A DNA stretch of 64,000 nucleotides from JBBDJG01 sp040880005 (GTDB lineage Bacteria; Actinomycetota; Thermoleophilia; Solirubrobacterales; JBBDJG01). The notes under the pieces were generated by a model. The model was not told where the DNA came from. It ran no database searches and saw nothing but the letters and a program-made list of their open reading frames with translations. The position numbers and the translations under genes were made by a program. This document shows, one piece after another, positions 43,286 to 52,580 of this stretch (positions are counted from its first letter, which is position 1; every line of letters begins with the position of its first letter). The DNA is taken from NCBI GenBank assembly GCA_040880005.1, contig JBBDJG010000010.1, positions 1-64,000 on the forward strand, read 5' to 3'.

Positions 43286-43579
43286 ATGCAGCTCTACGTC
43301 TGTTACGGCACGTTCCGCAGCCCGCGGCCCGGAGGGCATCCGTGTGGCAACGCGTACCGAGCGCTTCGCGAGGCGGGCCACGATCCGCAAGTGAAGCGAG
43401 CCTACGGCCTCGGGCCGCTTCCCGACTTCCTGCAATCGCCCGCAAGGCGCACGATCAAGCGGCGCACCGGCAGCTCCTGGGTGCCGGTGCTCGTGACCGA
43501 CCAGGACGAATGGATCTCCGGCTCGAAGGAGATCATCGACTGGGCGGGCGCGCACCCCGCGGGCGCCGCGAGCTCATAG
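43286..43579 (+). CDS. Glutaredoxin/GST N-terminal-fold protein
   Basis: A 97-residue thioredoxin-fold protein: LYVCYGTFRSPRPGGHPCGNAYRALREAGHDPQVKRAYG, RRTGSSWVPVLVTDQDEWISGSKEIIDWA (cis-Pro in WVPVL, then the SGSKEI substrate-binding loop). The CxxC-like motif is stretched, with Cys at residue 5 and in HPCGN, so redox activity is uncertain. Function unknown. Divergent from the flippase-like gene. Confidence 0.72.
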   Translation: MQLYVCYGTFRSPRPGGHPCGNAYRALREAGHDPQVKRAYGLGPLPDFLQSPARRTIKRRTGSSWVPVLVTDQDEWISGSKEIIDWAGAHPAGAASS

Positions 43580-43611
43580 CCAAAATTCCGTAGTCGGATC
43601 CCGGGCGGCCC

Positions 43612-44559
43612 TCAGGACCGGGTCGTCATCTCCGATACCGCCGCGAGCAACTCGTCCGCGAGCCGGTCGCCGTCGACCGCCGCCACCGGCACCGCACTGA
43701 CGCGCACCGTCACGCCGTCGGCGTCAACCTCTTCGAGCGCGATGTGCGGACGATCACGCGTCGGCGTATTGATCTGCCGCTCGAACAGTCGCTGCAACTC
43801 GGTCGGCGTGACGCCCGTCCTCAACCGGGCACGCAGATCGACCCCGGCAGGCTCGTGCAGCGGGACGATCGTCGAGCCGAGCACCGCGTTGTTCGGCACC
43901 AACACCGTCTCCTCGCCGCGTGCAAGGGTTGTGTAGAGCAGGCCGATGCTGGCCACCGTGCCCTCGGGCTGGCCACCCAGCGTGCTGCCCTGCAGACGCA
44001 CGCGTTGCCCAATGCCGAATGGGCGCGCCAGCAGCAGCACCGCACCCGCGATCAGGTTTCCGAGCGTGCTCTGCGCCGCCAGGCCGATGATCACCGCGGT
44101 CACCGCGCCGCCGACCGCCAGCGCGCGCGGCTGCACATCGACCAGCCTGAAGGCAACGATCGCAACGATCGCGAGCGTCGCCAGGCGAGCGAAGAAACCG
44201 ACCGTCGAAGCCGTGCCGGGATCGAACCGCGACAACAGACGCGGGCCGAGCGCGCGACCGATGTCGCGGGCGAAGCGCCAGCCGATCGCCGCCAGCAGGA
44301 GTGCCGCCACGATCCGTACCGGCACGTCGGTGCCGAACACGTCCTCGCGATAGCGATAGAGCGCGATCACGGCGGCCGCCAGCGGCAGAAGCAGAAGCGC
44401 TTCGCGGCGTGCCTCACGCGCCCGGCCGAGCGCCTGCGCGGTCAGACGCTTGGCCGCCGCGGACTGGCGGTAGTAGCTGATGTCGCTCGCGCCGGTGGGG
44501 TCGTCGGCGATCGCTGCCGCGTCCGCTGAGCTGGTCGATTCGGAAGGGTCGTTTGCCAT
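43612..44559 (-). CDS. MscS family mechanosensitive channel
   Basis: A 315-residue membrane protein. Helices at about 53-70, 82-98, 117-140 and the pore-lining TM3 with AVGGAVTAVIIGLAAQSTLGNLIAGAVLLLARPFGIGQRV, the MscS signature. The beta domain follows (LQGSTLGGQPEGTVASIGLLYTTLARGEETVLVPNNAVLGSTI). The start is the ATG encoding MANDPSES; frames further upstream run antisense to the next gene. It would release solutes on hypo-osmotic shock, such as the glucosylglycerate made elsewhere here. Confidence 0.87.
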   Translation of the reverse strand: MANDPSESTSSADAAAIADDPTGASDISYYRQSAAAKRLTAQALGRAREARREALLLLPLAAAVIALYRYREDVFGTDVPVRIVAALLLAAIGWRFARDIGRALGPRLLSRFDPGTASTVGFFARLATLAIVAIVAFRLVDVQPRALAVGGAVTAVIIGLAAQSTLGNLIAGAVLLLARPFGIGQRVRLQGSTLGGQPEGTVASIGLLYTTLARGEETVLVPNNAVLGSTIVPLHEPAGVDLRARLRTGVTPTELQRLFERQINTPTRDRPHIALEEVDADGVTVRVSAVPVAAVDGDRLADELLAAVSEMTTRS

Positions 44560-44634
44560 CAGGACTGAAGCGATTCGCCTGGAAAGCCGAAGTAATTCGG
44601 GAAGGGAGCCCGACACCGTAGCCGAATCGCCTTC

Positions 44635-45504
44635 GTGAGTGACGCAATGACGGAACCAGACAGATACTTCACCCCGGACGACGTGATCTGGCGCGTGAGC
44701 CGCGAGATGGCGCTGATGCTGGGCGGCGGTCGCGCGTTGCTGATGCAGGCGGCACACCCGCTCGTTGTTGCCGGCGTGGATCAACACTCCAACTATCGCT
44801 CCGGACCCTGGGGTCGCCTCGAGCGCACGATGGAAGCGGTCTGGACGATCGTCTACGGCACGAGGGGGGACGCGGATCGCACCACGGCGCGGGTGCGTGC
44901 CATGCACAGACGCGTCAACGGCACGATCGCCGAGGACATGGGGCCATTTCCGGCGGGCACACGTTACGACGCGACAGACCCCGACCTGTTGATGTGGGTG
45001 CACGCCACCCTGATCGACACCGCAATGCTCGTGTACACGTCCTGGGTCGGTCCGCTCAGCGAGGACGAGCAGTGGTCGTACTACGAAGACGTGAAGGTGA
45101 CCGCGCGCATGTTCGGAGTGACGGATGAAGTCATGCCGGCCGACCTGGGGGAGTTCCGGACGTGGATGGACGAGCGCCTCGCAAGCGACGAGATCTGCGT
45201 GACCCCGGTAGCACGGCGTACGATCGAGGTAGTGCTGCATCCGTCGGTGCCGCTTGCGCTGCGGCCGGTGCTGGAGACACTGAATCTCGTAACAGCCAGC
45301 CTGCTGCCCGAGAAGCTGCGCGAGGGATACGGGCTCGGCTGGGATCCCGCACGCGCGGCGCTCCTGACCGCATCGCGCCAGTGGGTCAAACGCGTCGCCT
45401 TGCCACTGATGCCCGACCTCATACGCGCGGTCGGCGCCGCGCGCGAGGCGGAAGGCCGCAGAACGCTGCCGCTTCGGTGGCTGATACCCATATCCGAGGG
45501 CTGA
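44635..45504 (+). CDS. MpaB/rubber-oxygenase-like DUF2236 protein
   Basis: A 289-residue protein of the DUF2236 (MpaB-like) family: DVIWRVSREMALMLGGGRALLMQAAHPLVVAGVDQHS, with the conserved His in AAHPLV, and the family motifs LMWVHATLIDTAML (second His) and YYEDVKVTARMFGV. Latex-clearing protein and mycophenolic-acid MpaB' belong here and bind haem b; haem binding here is inference. GTG start at 44635 or ATG at 44647. Divergent from mscS. Confidence 0.8.
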   Translation: MSDAMTEPDRYFTPDDVIWRVSREMALMLGGGRALLMQAAHPLVVAGVDQHSNYRSGPWGRLERTMEAVWTIVYGTRGDADRTTARVRAMHRRVNGTIAEDMGPFPAGTRYDATDPDLLMWVHATLIDTAMLVYTSWVGPLSEDEQWSYYEDVKVTARMFGVTDEVMPADLGEFRTWMDERLASDEICVTPVARRTIEVVLHPSVPLALRPVLETLNLVTASLLPEKLREGYGLGWDPARAALLTASRQWVKRVALPLMPDLIRAVGAAREAEGRRTLPLRWLIPISEG

Positions 45505-45514
45505 ACCGCCCGGG

Positions 45515-45520
45515 TATCCT
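45515..45520 (+). promoter_or_regulatory. -10-like TATCCT for leaderless RpiB-like gene
   Basis: TATCCT ends 7 nt before the GTG at 45528. Same hexamer and spacing as at 2102-2107. Confidence 0.45.
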
Positions 45521-45527
45521 GGGCCGC

Positions 45528-45974
45528 GTGAAGATCGCGGTCGCGAGCGACATGGACACGCCGGTGGCGCGAGCGCTCGTGGAAGTGCTGCGCGAGCGCG
45601 GACACGAGACCGTCGTGCACGGTGCGCTGGCCGAGGGCGAGCGCGGCGACTGGGCATGGTGCTGCGAGCAGGCCGCGCGCGAGGTCGCGCACGGCGATGC
45701 TGAGCAGGGAATCGTGTGCTGCTGGACCGGCACCGGCGCCTCGATCGCCGCCAACAAGGTGGCTGGCGTGCGCGCTGCGTTGTGCGGGGATGCCGAGACC
45801 GCCCGTGGCGCGCGCCGGTGGAACGACGCCAACGTGCTGGCGCTCAGCCTGCGGGCAACGTCGCAGCCGCTGCTCGAGGAGATCCTCGATGCCTGGTTCG
45901 ACGCGCAACCCAGCGCAGATGCCGGCGACGTGGCCAACGTGGAGCACATCCGACAGATAGATTCCGCGGACTGA
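45528..45974 (+). CDS. RpiB/LacA/LacB family sugar-phosphate isomerase
   Basis: A 148-residue isomerase-like protein. IAVASDMDTPVARALVEVLRERGHETVVHG opens the fold, and GIVCCWTGTGASIAANKVAGVRAALCGDAETARGARRWNDANVLALSLR is the active-site signature with the GTGxxxxANK loop. Ribose-5-phosphate isomerase B or a related aldose-ketose isomerase. GTG start, apparently leaderless. The APH gene follows 11 nt after its stop. Confidence 0.82.
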   Translation: MKIAVASDMDTPVARALVEVLRERGHETVVHGALAEGERGDWAWCCEQAAREVAHGDAEQGIVCCWTGTGASIAANKVAGVRAALCGDAETARGARRWNDANVLALSLRATSQPLLEEILDAWFDAQPSADAGDVANVEHIRQIDSAD

Positions 45975-45985
45975 GTGGTCCACTG

Positions 45986-47074
45986 ATGGCCGACACAGCG
46001 ACCCGGGACATCGTCGAGACACCGGAGCAGGCCCAACTGCTCGAGCTGCCGCCGCTCGTCATCACCGATACTCTCGCCTCCTACCTTTCCGAGCAGCTTC
46101 CCGGCGATGACGCACCGCTCGGGTTCGAGCGGATCGGAGACGGTCACTCCAACATCACGTATCTCGTGACGCGCGGCAGCGACCGCTTCGTGCTGCGCCG
46201 ACCGCCGCGACCGCCGCTGCCCCCCAGCGCCCACGACGTGCTGCGCGAGTGGCGCCTGCTCGACTCGATCAAGGACACGCCGGCGCGCGTCCCGCGCCCG
46301 CTGCTCGCCTGCCCGGACGAATCAGTGATCGGCGCCCCCTTCTATGTAATGGAGTACCTCGAGGGCAGCGTGATCACGACCGACATTCCGGACGCGCTCG
46401 ACAACCCGCAGCAGCGCCTCGGAATCGGGTTCGAGCTGGTCGATTCGCTGGCCGAGGTGCACACCGTCGACTGGCTGGCCTGCGGGCTCGAGGGCTACGG
46501 CAAGCCAACCGGGTACCTGGAACGACAGCTACGCCGTTTCTCCGGACTGTGGGAGCACAACAAGACGCGCGAGCTGCCGGTGCTCGAGCAGGTGACCGGT
46601 TGGCTGCGCGAGAACATGCCGCAATCCGGCTCCGCGACGATCGTGCACGGCGACTACCGACTCGGCAACACGATGTTCGCACCCGAAGCACCAGCAAAGC
46701 TGATCGCGATCTTCGACTGGGAGCTTTCCACGATCGGCGACCCTCTTGCCGACCTCGGCTACATGACGACGCTCTGGCAGCAGGCAGGCGATCCTGAAAA
46801 CGAGCTGACGGCACTCGGAGCGGCAACGCGACGCGAGGGCTTCCCGACGCGCGAACAGCTGATCGCTCGTTACGAGGAGAAAACCGGGCGATCGATGACG
46901 AACTTCGCTTGGTACCAAACGCTTGCGCTCTGGAAGTCGGCCGTGTTCCTCGAGGGGAACTACAAGCGCCTGCTCGCCGGCACGACCGACGACCAGTGGT
47001 ACAAGCTGCTCGAGTTCGGAGTACCGGGCCTGGCCGAGCGCGCATGGGCCGTATCGCAGGGCGAAGTTACGTGA
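45986..47074 (+). CDS. APH family phosphotransferase, ACAD10/11-type
   Basis: A 362-residue kinase-fold protein. IGDGHSNITYLV (nucleotide loop), FVLRRPPRPPLPPSAHDVLREWRLL (Lys/Arg of the small lobe), PFYVMEYLEGSVI, IVHGDYRLGNTMF (HGDxxxxN catalytic loop) and IFDWELSTIGDPLADLGYM (DWE metal motif) are intact. GLEGYGKPTGYLERQLRRF matches the APH domain of ACAD10/ACAD11 proteins, which phosphorylate 4-hydroxyacyl-CoA. The HAD gene behind it overlaps by GTGA. No acyl-CoA dehydrogenase is in the window. Confidence 0.82.
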   Translation: MADTATRDIVETPEQAQLLELPPLVITDTLASYLSEQLPGDDAPLGFERIGDGHSNITYLVTRGSDRFVLRRPPRPPLPPSAHDVLREWRLLDSIKDTPARVPRPLLACPDESVIGAPFYVMEYLEGSVITTDIPDALDNPQQRLGIGFELVDSLAEVHTVDWLACGLEGYGKPTGYLERQLRRFSGLWEHNKTRELPVLEQVTGWLRENMPQSGSATIVHGDYRLGNTMFAPEAPAKLIAIFDWELSTIGDPLADLGYMTTLWQQAGDPENELTALGAATRREGFPTREQLIARYEEKTGRSMTNFAWYQTLALWKSAVFLEGNYKRLLAGTTDDQWYKLLEFGVPGLAERAWAVSQGEVT

Positions 47075-47742
47075 GCTCGCCCCAAACGAAACCCGGTCCT
47101 GCAAGCCAACGGCGTCAGCAGGGCCGGCCTTTTTCCGGTCTGCTGGTGGATTTTGGCGGCGTGCTTACCACCAACGTGTGGGACTCCTTTCGCTTGTTCT
47201 GCGAGGCCGAGGATCTCGATCGCGAGCAGGTCAAGCGAGCCTTTCGCGAAAACCCCGAAGCGATTGCACTGCTGCGACGCCTGGAGACGGGCGAGTTGAC
47301 GGAGCAGGAGTTCGAGCAACCGTTCGGCGACCTGCTCGAGCTGCCGCCGCAACGTCATGCGGGATTGGTCGATCGCCTGTTCGGCGGCATGGGCCCCGAC
47401 CAGGCGATGATCGACGCGCTGCCGCGTGCGCGGGCCGCCGGGATCCGCACCGGGCTGATATCGAACTCGTGGGGTCGTGGCCGCTACGACCGCGACCTGT
47501 TTCCGAAGCTGTTCGACGCTGTCGTGATCTCCGGCGAGGTCGGCTTGCACAAGCCGCAGGCCGAGATCTACGAGCTGGGTGCAGAGCGCGTCGGGCTGGA
47601 TGCCGAGGAGTGCATATTCGTCGACGACCTGGTCGAGAACTGCGACGGTGCGGAGGCGATCGGCATGACCGCGATCCTGCACCGCGGCGCCGGCGAGACG
47701 CTCGCGCGATTGGAGGAGTTGCTGGAAGTGGAGCTGAGCTAG
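47071..47742 (+). CDS. HAD family hydrolase, ACAD10-type
   Basis: A 223-residue HAD-superfamily protein. SGLLVDFGGVLTTN carries motif I, but as VDFGGV: the second Asp of DxD is Gly, as in epoxide-hydrolase-like and ACAD10-type HADs. TGLISNSW is motif II, VGLHKPQAEIY motif III (Lys), and CIFVDDLVENCDGAEAIGM motif IV. GTG start overlaps the phosphotransferase stop. Its TAG shares CTAG with the convergent pabC stop. Probably works with the APH partner on a phosphorylated acyl-CoA or sugar. Confidence 0.83.
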   Translation: MSSPQTKPGPASQRRQQGRPFSGLLVDFGGVLTTNVWDSFRLFCEAEDLDREQVKRAFRENPEAIALLRRLETGELTEQEFEQPFGDLLELPPQRHAGLVDRLFGGMGPDQAMIDALPRARAAGIRTGLISNSWGRGRYDRDLFPKLFDAVVISGEVGLHKPQAEIYELGAERVGLDAEECIFVDDLVENCDGAEAIGMTAILHRGAGETLARLEELLEVELS

Positions 47743-48578
47743 CCGCGCAGCTTCTCGCGCACCATCTCCGAGAAGGCCGCCGCAAGGCGGCGTGTGATCG
47801 GGCCTGGCTCGCCGTCGCCGATCGCGTGACCGTCCAGCTTTACCAGCGGCTGCAGCTCTCGCGTCGAAGAGGTCAGGAACAGCTCGTCCGCGTCGCGCAA
47901 CTCACTCGCGCTGACGTTTTCCTCAGCGATCTCGAGCGGCGCGACCGCGTCGAGCGCGAGCACGTGATCGCGAGTTATGCCGGCCAGGCAACCCGCATCG
48001 AGCGACGGCGTCGAAACATGCGTGCCCCTGACGATGAACACATTGCTCGACGTTCCCTCGCAGAGGTTGCCGGCGAGGTTCACGGAGATCGCTTCGTCGG
48101 CGCCTTCGCGCCGCGCGTGCGCCAGCTTGACGATGTTCTCGGCGTTGGAGGTCGTCTTCACACCCGCCAGCACCGAGCGCTCGTTGCGTGGCCAGGGCGA
48201 GATCACCGCGCGAGCCGTCGCCGGCCAATCGGGCAACGGAGTCGCGGTCACGAGCGCAGTCGGCCGCCCCTCCCCTCGACCGAGGCCCGCGGGGCCGTCG
48301 CCGGAGGTAACCGTCACGCGCACGCGCGCTTCGGACAGCTCGTTGGCCGCGACCGTCGCCTCTACCGCCGCCTCCAGCTCCGCAAGCGCCGGCAGCTCGA
48401 TGCCCATCACGCCAGCGCTGTGCGCGAGTCGCTCGACGTGCTCACGCAGCGCAAAGGCCGCTCCCTCGTACGCGCGCAGCGTCTCGAACACGCCGTCACC
48501 AACCAGGAACCCTTTGTCGGTGATCGGCACGAGCGCCGCCGCGTCGTCGACCAGCTCTCCGTTCAGCCAGGCCTTCAT
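47739..48578 (-). CDS. pabC: Aminodeoxychorismate lyase / branched-chain aminotransferase-like (class IV)
   Basis: A 279-residue PLP enzyme that makes 4-aminobenzoate and pyruvate from aminodeoxychorismate, for folate. WLNGELVDD, DKGFLVGDGVFETLRAYEG, KTTSNAENIVKLAHARREGADEAI (catalytic Lys in VKTTS), GNLCEGTSSNVFIV and AGITRDHVL, ending with FLTSSTRELQPLVKLDGHAIGDGEPGP. Fold type IV; a D-amino-acid transaminase function is not excluded. ATG overlaps the pabB stop (ATGA). Confidence 0.85.
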   Translation of the reverse strand: MKAWLNGELVDDAAALVPITDKGFLVGDGVFETLRAYEGAAFALREHVERLAHSAGVMGIELPALAELEAAVEATVAANELSEARVRVTVTSGDGPAGLGRGEGRPTALVTATPLPDWPATARAVISPWPRNERSVLAGVKTTSNAENIVKLAHARREGADEAISVNLAGNLCEGTSSNVFIVRGTHVSTPSLDAGCLAGITRDHVLALDAVAPLEIAEENVSASELRDADELFLTSSTRELQPLVKLDGHAIGDGEPGPITRRLAAAFSEMVREKLRG

Positions 48579-49897
48579 CTGGCGCCAGCCGTCATGCGAC
48601 CGTCCAGCCGCAGCCCGGCCGGCAGCTCGCCCCCGGCCGCCCGCAGCAGCGGCGCGGCCTTGTGCATCGATTCGCGCCATTCCGCGTGGGGGTCGGAGTC
48701 GGCAACGATCGCGCCACCGGCATGCAGGTCGAGCACGCCGGCCGATGCTACTAGCGTTCGGATCGCGACCGACATGGAGAGGCCGCCGCCAGGCTCGATC
48801 CACACCAGGCTGCCGCAGTAGGGCCCGCGCCGCACCGGCTCGAGCTCGTCGATGATCTCCATTGCGCGGATCTTTGGAGCGCCGGTCACCGAGCCGGGTG
48901 GAAAGGCGGCTCGTACCAGGTCCCCCACACCGACCCGATCGCGCAACTCGCCGGTGACGGTGGAGACGAGCTGATGGACGCCGGCATGGGGCTCGACCTC
49001 GTACAGGCGTTCGGCCCGCACCGACCCGTACTCGCACACGCGCCCGAGGTCGTTGCGCGCAAGATCGACGATCATCACGTTCTCGGCGCGATCCTTATCG
49101 CTCGATCGAAGTTGCGCCGCGAGCGCAGCGTCCTCGCGGGCGTTCCGGCCACGTGGTCGCGTCCCCTTGATCGGGCGGGTCTCGATCACACGTCCGCTGC
49201 GGCGCAGAAACAGCTCCGGCGAGGCGGAGACGATGTCGGCCCCTCCCAAACGCACCAGACCCATGAAGGGAGAGCAGGCGACCTCGCGTACGCGCGCGTA
49301 GAGCGCGAACGGGTCGCCGCTCCACTCGGCCGACAGGCGCTGCGAGAGGTTGACCTGGAAGATGTCGCCGGCGCGGATGTAGTCGATCGCGTCACGCACG
49401 GCCTGCTCGTAGCTCGCCCTTGGCAGGGAGCTGGCCCACTCCGCGGGCTCGATGTGGCTCGGCGCGGCATCACCCGCGGCGTGAACCGCCGCCAACAGAC
49501 GGTGGAGCGCTGGCCCGTCGCCGCACGCTCGAAGCTCGCTCCGAGCGTGATCGAACTCGAGCCACGATGCGTAGCGCCCCAGTGCCATCGACGGCAGCCC
49601 GCGGTCGTCGCGAGTGAGCGCGGGCAGCCGCTCGATCTCGCGGCCAAGATCGTAGGACAGCCATCCAGCCCAGAGCCCATCCGGCAGGGAGTCGAGCTGC
49701 TCCAGCCCGGAACCGGCGATCTCCTGGGGCCGAACGCTCAGGAACGAACGAAGGCCGGAACGAAGGCCGGATCGAAGGCCGGATCGAAGGCCGGAACGAG
49801 GGCCGAACCCTGCACCGCTTTCGAGCAGCACCAGACCCGGCTCGTCACGAAGCGCGAGCGCGACCGAGAAGGGATCTCGCCACGGGAGAAGCTGCAC
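48575..49897 (-). CDS. pabB: Aminodeoxychorismate synthase component I
   Basis: A 440-residue chorismate-binding enzyme. FQVNLSQRLSAEWSG, SASPELFLRRSGRVIETRPIKGTRPRG, DKDRAENVMIVDLARNDLGRV, HAGVHQLVSTVTGEL, FPPGSVTGAPKIRAMEIIDELE and GPYCGSLVWI are the PabB/TrpE signatures; pabC downstream favours PabB. The GTG at 49897 is supported by TAGCCT 7 nt upstream. The glutamine amidotransferase partner is not here. Near residue 35 a 12-bp tandem repeat encodes GLRS four times. Confidence 0.87.
   Translation of the reverse strand: MQLLPWRDPFSVALALRDEPGLVLLESGAGFGPRSGLRSGLRSGLRSGLRSFLSVRPQEIAGSGLEQLDSLPDGLWAGWLSYDLGREIERLPALTRDDRGLPSMALGRYASWLEFDHARSELRACGDGPALHRLLAAVHAAGDAAPSHIEPAEWASSLPRASYEQAVRDAIDYIRAGDIFQVNLSQRLSAEWSGDPFALYARVREVACSPFMGLVRLGGADIVSASPELFLRRSGRVIETRPIKGTRPRGRNAREDAALAAQLRSSDKDRAENVMIVDLARNDLGRVCEYGSVRAERLYEVEPHAGVHQLVSTVTGELRDRVGVGDLVRAAFPPGSVTGAPKIRAMEIIDELEPVRRGPYCGSLVWIEPGGGLSMSVAIRTLVASAGVLDLHAGGAIVADSDPHAEWRESMHKAAPLLRAAGGELPAGLRLDGRMTAGAR
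49753..49800 (-). repeat. 12-bp tandem repeat inside pabB
   Basis: Four units of GGCCGGA(A/T)CGA(A/G) on the plus strand, with a degenerate unit either side. Read in pabB it encodes GLRS repeated in a surface segment after the N-terminal strand. Copy-number change would keep the frame. Confidence 0.8.
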
Positions 49898-49918
49898 CCG
49901 AGCAAGGCTAAACGACGA

Positions 49919-49981
49919 GGGGGCTTCGCCCCTTCGATCCCCCCTCACGCTGGAGCGTCGGCCTGCGGCCGCCGCAGAAAC
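49919..49981 (+). other. Intergenic hairpin element (GAGCGTC type), copy A
   Basis: A GGGG-CTTCG-CCCC hairpin (49920-49932), then TCGATCCCCCC, then at 49953 GAGCGTC-GGCC-TGC-GGCC-GCCGCAGAAAC. It sits between divergent pabB and the PfkB gene. A second copy with a compensated stem (CGCC-TAC-GGCG) is at 63248-63276, also preceded by a G-rich/C-rich hairpin. Confidence 0.5.
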
Positions 49982-50000
49982 CTTTTAGGCTTGGCCGCGC

Positions 50001-50942
50001 ATGAGTCTGGTGGTGGTGGGATCGATCGCGTTCGACGCCGTGCGCACGCCCTTTGGTGAGCGCGATCGCATGCTGGGCGGATCGGCCGTTCACTTCTCGC
50101 TGGCGGCAAGCTTCTTCACCGACGTGCGCGTCGTGGGACCGGTCGGCAACGACTTCGGCGACGCCGAGTATGCCGTCCTGCACGACCGCGGGATCGACAC
50201 CGACGACATCGAGCAGGTCGAGGACGGCCGCACGTTCTTCTGGCGCGGCCACTACGACTACGACCTCAACACGGCTCACACCGACGACACGCAGCTGAAC
50301 GTGTTCGGCGAGTTCGAGCCGAAGCTCGCGGACGCGTCCAAAGCCGCCGACACGCTGTTTCTCGCCAACATCCAGCCGGGCCTCCAGCAGCTCGTGCGCG
50401 ATCAGTGCGCGGAGGCGACGCTGGTCGGCCTCGACTCGATGAACCTATGGATCGAAACGGCGCGAGACTCACTCGTGCAGACAATCGGCGTCGTCGATTT
50501 GGTGATGATGAACGACGCGGAGCTACGCATGCTGACCGAGCAGCCGAACCTCGTGCGCGCTGCGCGCGCCGTGCGCGAGATGGGGCCTCGCATGGTCGTC
50601 GCCAAGCAGGGCGAGTACGGCGCGGCGCTGTTCACCGACGGCGGCTTCTTCGCCTTGCCCGGCTATCCGCTGGAGGACGTGCTCGACCCGACCGGCGCGG
50701 GCGACAGCTTCGGGGGAGGCTTCCTCGGGTACCTGGATGCCCATCAGGGCGAGCAGCTCTCCGAGGACGTGCTGCGACGCGCCATGACCTACGGTTCTGT
50801 GATGGCCTCGTTCAACGTCGAGCGATTTGGCACCGAACGGATGCAGGAGCTTGCGCACGAGGAGGTCAACGCCCGCTTCGAGGAGTTCAAACGCATCACC
50901 CACTTCGAGGCGATCCCGATCGAGCCGCGCGTGGTGCGCTAG
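50001..50942 (+). CDS. PfkB family carbohydrate/nucleoside kinase
   Basis: A 313-residue ribokinase-fold kinase. VVVGSIAFDAV, GGSAVHFSLAASFF (substrate-binding GG), VVGPVGNDFGD, and DPTGAGDSFGGGFLGYL (catalytic Asp and anion hole) are intact. Sugar or nucleoside substrate is not evident. ATG at 50001 with TAGGCT 9 nt upstream; citrate synthase begins 11 nt after its stop, with its own TAGCCT box. Confidence 0.88.
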   Translation: MSLVVVGSIAFDAVRTPFGERDRMLGGSAVHFSLAASFFTDVRVVGPVGNDFGDAEYAVLHDRGIDTDDIEQVEDGRTFFWRGHYDYDLNTAHTDDTQLNVFGEFEPKLADASKAADTLFLANIQPGLQQLVRDQCAEATLVGLDSMNLWIETARDSLVQTIGVVDLVMMNDAELRMLTEQPNLVRAARAVREMGPRMVVAKQGEYGAALFTDGGFFALPGYPLEDVLDPTGAGDSFGGGFLGYLDAHQGEQLSEDVLRRAMTYGSVMASFNVERFGTERMQELAHEEVNARFEEFKRITHFEAIPIEPRVVR

Positions 50943-50953
50943 CCTGCAGAAAG

Positions 50954-52288
<1,335 letters not shown>

Positions 52289-52351
52289 CGATCCGTAAGA
52301 TTTAGGCAGGGTGGCTGCTCCCGCCCGGCGAAGACCACGAAGGTCACATAG

Positions 52352-52424
52352 GGGCCATAGCTCAGTTGGGAGAGCGCCGGCTTTGCATGCCGGAGGCCGC
52401 CGGTTCGAGCCCGGCTGGCTCCAT
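52352..52424 (+). tRNA. tRNA-Ala (TGC)
   Basis: Acceptor GGGGCCA / TGGCTCC (one G-T pair), D-arm GCTC...GAGC, anticodon stem CCGGC / GCCGG with loop TTTGCAT (anticodon TGC), T-arm GCCGG-TTCGAGC-CCGGC, discriminator A. CCA is not encoded. TAAGAT at 52296-52301 is a candidate -10 about 50 nt upstream. Confidence 0.95.
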
Positions 52425-52507
52425 CCCTCATCGTCACGCGACCGCCGTGCAACGTCCCGGCGGCTCGATCCTCACGCTCTCAATGCGTCCGTCCTAGACC
52501 GTGCTAC

Positions 52508-52537
52508 GAGCGTCCGCTTTGAGCGGCCGCCGTGAAC
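52508..52537 (+). other. Possible GAGCGTC hairpin element, copy C
   Basis: GAGCGT-CCGC-TTTGA-GCGG-CCGCCGTGAAC resembles the elements at 49953 and 63248 in its flanks and can pair CCGC/GCGG, but the loop is longer and there is no upstream G-rich hairpin. Treated as a weak copy. Confidence 0.3.
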
Positions 52538-52580
52538 GAACTCGCCGCTTGCTGTCGATCCACGGCGCAGAAGAGTTGAG

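Noticed and set aside
49753..49800. Phase-variable switch in pabB
   Set aside because: The 12-bp unit keeps the reading frame, so copy-number change cannot turn the gene off.
49898..49948. pabB extension to 49948
   Set aside because: It would cover the intergenic hairpin and the TAGCCT promoter box; the GTG at 49897 fits better.
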